A stretch of DNA of 11,944 bases from Candidatus Helarchaeota archaeon (GTDB lineage Archaea > Asgardarchaeota > Lokiarchaeia > Helarchaeales > HEL-GB-A). Shown here piece after piece: positions 7,765 through 11,944 of this stretch. Location: positions 1-11,944 of the forward strand of contig JAEOSY010000093.1 of NCBI GenBank assembly GCA_016840125.1, written 5' to 3'. The translations under genes were made by a program, and so were the position numbers. Each line of letters begins with the position of its first letter. Positions within the stretch are counted from its first letter, which is position 1. Below the pieces are notes generated by a model, which was given only the letters and a program-made list of their open reading frames with translations, did not search any database and was not told the DNA's origin.

Positions 7765-8541
7765 TTATTTAAGGAGCTCCAAGGCATCTTCCACAGAGCC
7801 TCCAGCAACAACTTTTGCAATAGACGCAACCATTCCTGTAGGATTTTTATCTTGGAAAACATTTCGCCCAGCAGCAACACCAATCGCACCTGCTTTTACC
7901 GCGTCACTTACATTTTGTAGGAATTCAGCAGTAGTTTCTGTTTTTGGTCCCCCAGCGATTATCACAGGAACTGGAGATCCTTCGACCACTTGTTTAAATG
8001 ATTCATACGATCCTGTATAATTAGTCTTAATGATATCTGCGCCCAGCTCAGCTCCAACTCTCGCAGCATGAGCAACTACCTCGGGATCATAGGGGTCTTT
8101 TATATTGTGTCCGCGGGGGTAGACCATACTAAGAAGGGGTACTTGCCATTGATCGCATGCATCAGAAATTTTTCCAAATGAATCCAACATTTGTGCTTCA
8201 TATGTACTTCCTAAATTAACATGAATTGAAATTGCATCGACACCTAATCTAAGAGCTTCTTCTACAGAACCAACGATAACCTTCCAATTCGGTGTATCAC
8301 TAAGCTTAGTACTCGCAGATAAGTGAAGAATCATTCCACAGTCAGGAGGGTCTTCTAAAATCCGAAATAATCCTTTATGGAGTAGAATAGCAGTAGCCCC
8401 TCCAGTAACTACTTTTTGTATCGAGCTTTTCATGTCAATAAGTCCCTTGACAGGTCCGATGGTAATCCCATGATCCATAGGTATAATCAACGCTTTACCG
8501 TTATCCAATATGCGACTTAGTCTTACTTCTTTACCCCTCAT
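7765..8541 (-). CDS. 2-amino-3,7-dideoxy-D-threo-hept-6-ulosonate (ADH) synthase
   Basis: First committed step of the archaeal aromatic route: condensation of L-aspartate 4-semialdehyde with 6-deoxy-5-ketofructose 1-phosphate, replacing DAHP synthase. 258 residues of the class I aldolase (DeoC/FbaB-like) barrel. PMDHGITIGPVKGL (21-34) is characteristic. Tyr141 in VYPRG is the expected general acid, IIKTNYTG holds Schiff-base Lys172, and VPVIIAGGPK (191-200) binds phosphate. Archaeal class I fructose-bisphosphate aldolase is the close paralogue, but the adjacent DHQ synthase II settles the role. The ATG at 8539-8541 has GGTGA about 6 bases upstream. It is the first gene of the aro run and has its own promoter with a palindrome. 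Confidence 0.95.
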   Translation of the reverse strand: MRGKEVRLSRILDNGKALIIPMDHGITIGPVKGLIDMKSSIQKVVTGGATAILLHKGLFRILEDPPDCGMILHLSASTKLSDTPNWKVIVGSVEEALRLGVDAISIHVNLGSTYEAQMLDSFGKISDACDQWQVPLLSMVYPRGHNIKDPYDPEVVAHAARVGAELGADIIKTNYTGSYESFKQVVEGSPVPVIIAGGPKTETTAEFLQNVSDAVKAGAIGVAAGRNVFQDKNPTGMVASIAKVVAGGSVEDALELLK

Positions 8542-8564
8542 TAGTTTTCACCATGAAAAGTTTT

Positions 8565-8586
8565 TCTATTTTAAGATTAAAATAGA
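8565..8586 (-). promoter_or_regulatory. 22-bp palindrome at the ADH synthase promoter
   Basis: Arms TCTATTTTAA and TTAAAATAGA are perfect inverted copies, separated by two bases. The element lies 24-45 bases before the ADH synthase start, where the archaeal TATA box should be. Either half can serve as a TATA-like element (CTATTTTAAT or CTTAAAATAG), so a dimeric regulator bound here would block TBP. The right half recurs before aroA at 3223-3233. The sequence shows the dyad; the operator role is inferred. Confidence 0.5.
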
Positions 8587-8642
8587 GCATTCATTTTTAA
8601 AACTGGTGGATACTCAAACGGTGAATGTTCCAAAACTATGAA

Positions 8643-8667
8643 ACAATACGTTGGTTTAATGTATTGT
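8643..8667. promoter_or_regulatory. Dyad, 7-bp arms with 11-base spacer
   Basis: ACAATAC and GTATTGT are perfect inverted copies 11 bases apart. The dyad lies upstream of both the ADH synthase promoter and the plus-strand RNA promoter, probably in untranscribed DNA, and shares the 11-base spacer of the dyad at 8708-8734. It may be a regulator site; the arms are short and AT-rich. Confidence 0.3.
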
Positions 8668-8707
8668 ACCAGACTTTTATGAAAATTATGAGAAGAGCTA
8701 AAAAGCT

Positions 8708-8734
8708 TTTGCGCAATTTGGAGAAATGCGCAAA
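8708..8734. promoter_or_regulatory. 27-bp dyad upstream of the plus-strand TATA box
   Basis: TTTGCGCA and TGCGCAAA are perfect 8-base inverted arms with an 11-base spacer that is itself partly paired (TT with AA). The dyad ends 13 bases before the TATA box at 8748, the position where archaeal activators bind upstream of BRE. It is more GC-rich than its surroundings, which makes chance less likely. A 10-base palindrome (AAAAGCTTTT, 8701-8710) abuts it. Confidence 0.45.
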
Positions 8735-8743
8735 CTGATTGCT

Positions 8744-8756
8744 AAAGTTTAAATAG
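8744..8756 (+). promoter_or_regulatory. BRE and TATA box for the plus-strand RNA
   Basis: AAAG followed by TTTAAATA (8748-8755) fits an archaeal BRE/TATA pair. Initiation would fall about 25 bases downstream, near 8775-8780, just where the hairpin-rich region begins. There is no coding start within the following 600 bases. Confidence 0.5.
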
Positions 8757-8775
8757 GAAGGTCTCGTTTATCTCC

Positions 8776-9184
8776 TTAGCCAAACCATTCTTTTGGTGAG
8801 GTCAGATTACTTAAAGAATTACTTGTCTTTCAGGAAGGATTTCCATCTCTTCCCTGTGGTTGTTCGCACAAGTCAGGGATATTTAAAGCCCTGTTTGAAC
8901 CCGAACAGTCCCTCCGTGGAAGAGGGCAAGAATTCAGGTAACCTTTGAGTTTAGTGGGGTAACTCCCTTCAAGTCTCCAGACCCAGTGATCCCCTTCAAG
9001 AGGTTTCTCTTGGTAGCTCTCGATAACGCGCTGGATGGCTTGAACCTGGTGACAGGCGCACCGCCTGATAACCTTAGGGCGGGTCTACTTGCGAGTGGGT
9101 AGATTGAGAATTGACATAGAAACTTATAACTGTTTATCGCATTGTATAAATTTCTATAATCAATGAGAAGGTTAATGGGTAAGA
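8776..9184 (+). ncRNA. Candidate structured non-coding RNA, class not recognised
   Basis: About 400 bases without a useful reading frame on either strand, close to half G+C in the core (8845-9105) against AT-rich flanks, which marks structured RNA in AT-rich archaea. Hairpins by eye: 8851-8879 (TCCCTG/CAGGGA enclosing TTGT/ACAA), 8891-8908 (7 bp), 8910-8926 (CCCTC/GAGGG), 8997-9012 (CAAGAG/CTCTTG, 4-base loop), 9053-9067 (CAGGCG/CGCCTG), and 9084-9103 (TCTAC/GTAGA). A GUAA loop at 8959-8962 is of GNRA type. CTTAGCCA at 8775-8782 can pair with TGGGTAAG at 9176-9183 with one mismatch, which could close the molecule. Signature motifs of RNase P and SRP RNA were not found. Strand is set by the promoter at 8744; ends are approximate. 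Confidence 0.4.
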
Positions 9185-9225
9185 TAGTAAGATCAGGGGC
9201 ATGAGACCAGTAAGTACTACCTCAT

Positions 9226-9248
9226 TTGGTGTATGATTTTATCACCAA
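9226..9248 (+). other. Hairpin TTGGTG/CACCAA after the RNA candidate
   Basis: A perfect 6-base stem with an 11-base T-rich loop. It could mark the 3' boundary or processing region of the RNA transcript. No strong T-run follows it directly; the nearest is T7 at 9382-9388, which could be the actual archaeal-style terminator. Confidence 0.25.
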
Positions 9249-9303
9249 TACCCCTTCCCATGTGATTTAGGCATACTTCTTAAAAATCCTCTTCAATCGA
9301 AAT

Positions 9304-9369
9304 TCGGATAATACTAATATAAGTGAACTTAGATATTACTAATGAACTCGGATAACACCAATACAAATG
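9304..9369 (+). repeat. Degenerate direct repeats ahead of the roadblock/longin-like gene
   Basis: A 22-base unit at 9304-9325 recurs at 9348-9369 with 18 of 22 bases equal, and all four differences are transitions (units begin TCGGATAA). A third, weaker copy (TAGATATTACTAATG, 9330-9344) lies between. The repeats end 66 bases before the downstream ATG, so they could be a stacked binding site for its regulator or a decayed tandem duplication. Confidence 0.5.
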
Positions 9370-9435
9370 TCTCAAAAATTCTTTTTTTCACCCTAAAATT
9401 CAACAAAACAGATTGATTGGAGTCAAAGGAGAGAA

Positions 9436-10377
9436 ATGGAAGTTAAAGAGGTCGTATATAAGATTGCAAATGAACTAAATGAATTACGACCTACGAATAT
9501 CGGTATATTAAATGCCGATGGTACCTTTGTTGCTTCAAATTTTTCTGAGAGTTCCCATAGTTTAATCTCTAAGATAGTAAAACAGTATGCCTCTATCCCG
9601 ATTAATAATTATATCAAACAAGATTTGCCAAATTCGAATTATTTCCTCTACATCTATAAAATCTGTACCGATATGTTCATTGTTTGTATCACAGACAAGC
9701 AGGAAAATTTAGTACTTGGGAAATTTGGTCAAGTAACTAGAGATTACGGGCCTGTTTTACTGGCATGTTACCAGCCTACCCCCAATAAAAAGAAAAAAAT
9801 ACCTAGCGACGACCGAATAATCGCAATTGCCTTTTCAAAAACAGGAGATTTAGGACCCACTGCTGTGAATTGGATGCCAAAGTCGCTCTCCGAAAGAGAA
9901 GTTTTTGAAATTGCCGCAAAGTCTTTATTAATTCTAAGCGCTGGGTTCGATCGTTCAATAGATTTACGTGAGTATTCATCAGTCCTACCATTTCTTGGAG
10001 GGATTGGTATGGTATATGTTTTTTCAGTCCCCGATGCCCGAGCGCGTGGCCAGTCCTATGATGCAGCTATAACGGTTCTTCTGAGAGCGGAATATCGAAA
10101 AGCACTCCTAGAAAGACTTGAACTCTTTGAAAAAGGTGCGAAGAGAGTAGCAGATAAGATTCGTGAAGGAGTACAACCTAGCTCTATAATTGAACAATTC
10201 TATGAATATGTTTCACATTCCTTGGACCAGAAAGTGGAAGCCTTTACCTCTCCACAAAGCCAAAAAATGATTCCCACTGATTTTGAATTAAAATCTGCAA
10301 TGGTCAAAGAAGTGAAGCACATCCAAGTGGAGCACCCAAAATCACTGGAAGAGGATTTTGAACGACGACGGCGATAA
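9436..10377 (+). CDS. Roadblock/longin-like two-domain protein, function unknown
   Basis: 313 residues, soluble, with no signal peptide or membrane segment. Residues 1-110 have a roadblock/LC7 or longin-like pattern: helix, strand-turn-strand GILNADGTFVASN (23-35), helix, then strands FLYIYK and FIVCITD (70-87). Residues 125-235 look like a second domain of similar kind, with strand RIIAIAFSKTG, an amphipathic helix, strand GIGMVYVFSV (189-198), and a helix ARGQSYDAAITVLLRAEYR. The C-terminus is charged and helical. Such domains regulate or scaffold small GTPases, so the Arf-type GTPase 5 kb away is a possible partner (inference). The ATG follows AAAGGAGAGAA, a clear ribosome binding site. 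The stop abuts base 10378, where an opposing frame ends. Confidence 0.75.
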   Translation: MEVKEVVYKIANELNELRPTNIGILNADGTFVASNFSESSHSLISKIVKQYASIPINNYIKQDLPNSNYFLYIYKICTDMFIVCITDKQENLVLGKFGQVTRDYGPVLLACYQPTPNKKKKIPSDDRIIAIAFSKTGDLGPTAVNWMPKSLSEREVFEIAAKSLLILSAGFDRSIDLREYSSVLPFLGGIGMVYVFSVPDARARGQSYDAAITVLLRAEYRKALLERLELFEKGAKRVADKIREGVQPSSIIEQFYEYVSHSLDQKVEAFTSPQSQKMIPTDFELKSAMVKEVKHIQVEHPKSLEEDFERRRR

Positions 10378-10518
10378 TTAAGTTAAAATTTCCTTCAATT
10401 CCTTAATGTCAGGTTCAATCCAATTTTTTTCTATTTGAAAACCAGTCAAGGCATCTATTAAAAAAGGAGTTATGGATATGGAACGGTCAAGACTGGTGCG
10501 GGGTACTGCCTTCGTACA
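10378..10518 (-). pseudogene. Coding-like tail in another frame beyond the radical SAM stop
   Basis: From 10518 to the TAA at 10378-10380 the minus strand has 46 sense codons in a frame displaced by -1 relative to the radical SAM gene. The product looks protein-like (SISITPFLIDALTGF, then EPDIKELKEIL), and its stop directly touches the stop of the plus-strand gene at 10377. The same frame is closed by a TAA at about 10533-10535, so any shift must fall between there and 10470. One extra T in the TTT at 10518-10520 would join the two frames. It could be the true C-terminus of the radical SAM protein after a frameshift or sequence error, or the end of a replaced gene, since it is much more AT-rich than the radical SAM gene. 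Confidence 0.45.
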
Positions 10519-11944
10519 AATTCTAGTATGAACTTAGCACTGATGTACCGTAATCCGAGCTCATCCCGGAAATCATCTCTTAGCGCGATGCTCTCTTCCT
10601 GAGTCAGCCCTGACTTAACTTTATAGTCGTAGACCAGAGCAAGATTGCCTTTCCCAGGTTTCACGACCTCCTTTATCCCGTATTTCTCCGGCGCTGCAGA
10701 TATTCCAGAATAAGCAGACAACTGGAAGGCCGAAATCGATATGGTCCCGTCTAGAAATTGCAAATTTCTTCTAATAAATTCTTTTGTCAGCATCGCTTCA
10801 TCCCTGGTTTCGGTCGGGGTCCCAACCATTGAAAAGACGCTGCAGATGATTCCCACTTGGTGGAAGTTTCGGATTATTTTTTCCACGCTTTCGACTTCGA
10901 TCCCCTTGTTCATAAAGTCGTTGATCCGCTGGCTTCCCGCCTCCAGACCCATGTAAACACCAAATAAGCCTGCCTTTGCAAGCTTACGGCACAGCTCAAG
11001 GGAACGGAATTCCAGTTCGGCGCGTGTCCAGACGAAAAAGTTAACCTCGAGCTCCTCTTCAAGGATCATATCGGCGATTTTTTCCAACCGTTTAGGGGTG
11101 ATATCCGAATCGCAGAAGAAGAAGAAGAAGGGGTTGTACTTGTCTTTGAGATATTTGAGTTCGTCCACCACCTTTCGCTCGGATTTGATAAAATACATTG
11201 ATTTTTCGTTGACCTTATCAGAGCACATGTGGTGATACGGGTACTCACAGAAGGCACACTTTCCCCAATAACACCCCACCGATGTAGTGTAGGGAAGAAT
11301 GGGGCTGGGTCTTGTTTCGGGAAATTCTGGCACAGCTACATCCTCCATATCTACTTGTATTGATTGGGTAACTATCACTTGCCCCTCTTGATTTCGATAG
11401 GTTAAATTGGGAACTTCTGCCAGGGGTAAGTCATTTTCAAGGCATTCCACGAGCTTATCAAGTGTGTATTCTCCCATTCCAGTTCCAATCCCGTCCAAAT
11501 AATCCCACAGCTTGGGTTCGCTCGCTATCTGTTCTCGGAGGTAGGAAACCAGAGTCCCGCCTATGATAATAAAGGTATCCGGCAAATTTTTCCGTACCCA
11601 ATCCATTATAGTGAAGGCAGGGATCATTTGGTTTTCGTGGTTAATTTGAATACCAATTATGCCCACATCCGAACTTGTCAAGCGTGGATAGAGCCGTTTT
11701 TCGAAGTAATCTATGAGGAGATTTTCGTTACGGTCTGTGACAGCTTGAACAATCTCATTCACGACCATAGGAGAATAACGCAGTTCTATCCCCTCGATGA
11801 CATCAATCTTTGCTGGTATGTGGGATAGTCCGATTATTTGCAGCCCGAAGTTCATCAGAGCCACTTTCTTCAGGAAATCCTCATATCCCAGGTTTACATA
11901 ATTGCTCTCGATTTGCGCAACAGCATCCACACACAATCCAATAA
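10470..11944 (-). CDS. Cobalamin-binding radical SAM protein, partial at its 5' end
   Basis: At least 488 residues from a TTG at 11934-11936, but the frame stays open to the window edge, so the real start lies outside. Residues 85-170 resemble a B12-binding Rossmann domain (VGIIGIQI, FIIIGGTLVSYL, then GMGEYTLDKL). The radical SAM cluster motif is at 222-230, TSVGCYWGKCAFC, spaced CX4CX2C with Cys222, Cys227 and Cys230, instead of the usual CX3CX2C. FFFFCDSDI and YMGLEAGSQRI follow, as in the family's SAM-binding barrel. Members are methyltransferases or RiPP and lipid modifiers; the substrate cannot be told here. G+C is visibly higher than in the aro genes over 10480-11280 and uneven beyond, suggesting transfer or a mosaic history. 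The annotated C-terminus may be frameshifted. Confidence 0.85.
   Translation of the reverse strand, partial: IGLCVDAVAQIESNYVNLGYEDFLKKVALMNFGLQIIGLSHIPAKIDVIEGIELRYSPMVVNEIVQAVTDRNENLLIDYFEKRLYPRLTSSDVGIIGIQINHENQMIPAFTIMDWVRKNLPDTFIIIGGTLVSYLREQIASEPKLWDYLDGIGTGMGEYTLDKLVECLENDLPLAEVPNLTYRNQEGQVIVTQSIQVDMEDVAVPEFPETRPSPILPYTTSVGCYWGKCAFCEYPYHHMCSDKVNEKSMYFIKSERKVVDELKYLKDKYNPFFFFFCDSDITPKRLEKIADMILEEELEVNFFVWTRAELEFRSLELCRKLAKAGLFGVYMGLEAGSQRINDFMNKGIEVESVEKIIRNFHQVGIICSVFSMVGTPTETRDEAMLTKEFIRRNLQFLDGTISISAFQLSAYSGISAAPEKYGIKEVVKPGKGNLALVYDYKVKSGLTQEESIALRDDFRDELGLRYISAKFILEFVRRQYPAPVLTVPYP

Noticed and set aside
8885..8908. tRNA T-arm on the minus strand (GGGTTCAAAC)
   Set aside because: No 5-bp T stem, anticodon arm or acceptor stem can be built around it; the bases fold better as a simple hairpin.
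8776..9184. RNase P RNA on the plus strand (the stretch TAGATTGAGAAT...ACATAGAAACTTAT resembles its 3' core)
   Set aside because: The universal GAGGAAAGTCC-like 5' half of helix P4 is absent and no partner for ACTTATAA was found; spacing within the 3' motif is also wrong.
8776..9184. Archaeal SRP RNA
   Set aside because: The conserved helix 8 sequence (GGAAGG followed by AGCA within an asymmetric loop) is not present on either strand; GAAGGGAGTTACC on the minus strand is only a loose resemblance.
9304..9369. CRISPR array
   Set aside because: Only two good copies and one poor one, no regular spacers and no cas genes nearby.

Overview
The window looks archaeal, most likely from an Asgard archaeon or a close relative. 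Aromatic biosynthesis starts with the archaeal pair 2-amino-3,7-dideoxy-D-threo-hept-6-ulosonate (ADH) synthase and 3-dehydroquinate synthase II. Core promoters look like archaeal TATA boxes. The aro cluster also contains an Arf-type small GTPase (WDLAGQ, NKQD) with an N-terminal longin/roadblock-like domain, and a roadblock/longin-like protein flanks the cluster. Base composition is AT-rich. No lineage marker was tested, so the placement is an inference.
Layout. Positions 1-8541, nearly all on the minus strand, hold a complete shikimate pathway. Read from 8541 leftward the genes follow reaction order: ADH synthase, DHQ synthase II, aroD, aroE, aroK, aroA, aroC, then tyrA running off the left edge. 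Two things break the run. aroK (4500-5027) is on the plus strand, is of the bacterial NMP-kinase type, and overlaps the 3' end of aroE tail to tail. The GTPase gene lies between aroK and aroA. Short gaps or overlaps (aroD-aroE, aroA-aroC, aroC-tyrA) indicate translational coupling, and several starts are TTG or GTG with good Shine-Dalgarno sites.
Positions 8542-9435 have no gene of useful length. This stretch holds the aro promoter with a near-perfect 22-bp palindrome, two more dyads, a plus-strand TATA box, and about 400 bases with more G+C than the flanks and many hairpins, which I read as an unclassified structured RNA. After it come degenerate direct repeats ahead of the plus-strand roadblock/longin-like gene (9436-10377).
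Positions 10378-11944 carry a minus-strand cobalamin-binding radical SAM gene that is open at the right edge. Its annotated stop at 10470 is followed by 30 further sense codons in another frame, ending exactly against the stop of the neighbouring plus-strand gene. This suggests a frameshift or a recombination scar.
Together the aro genes would convert L-aspartate semialdehyde and a 6-deoxy-5-ketofructose phosphate to dehydroquinate, then shikimate, chorismate and the tyrosine branch. Chorismate mutase is not seen in the visible part.
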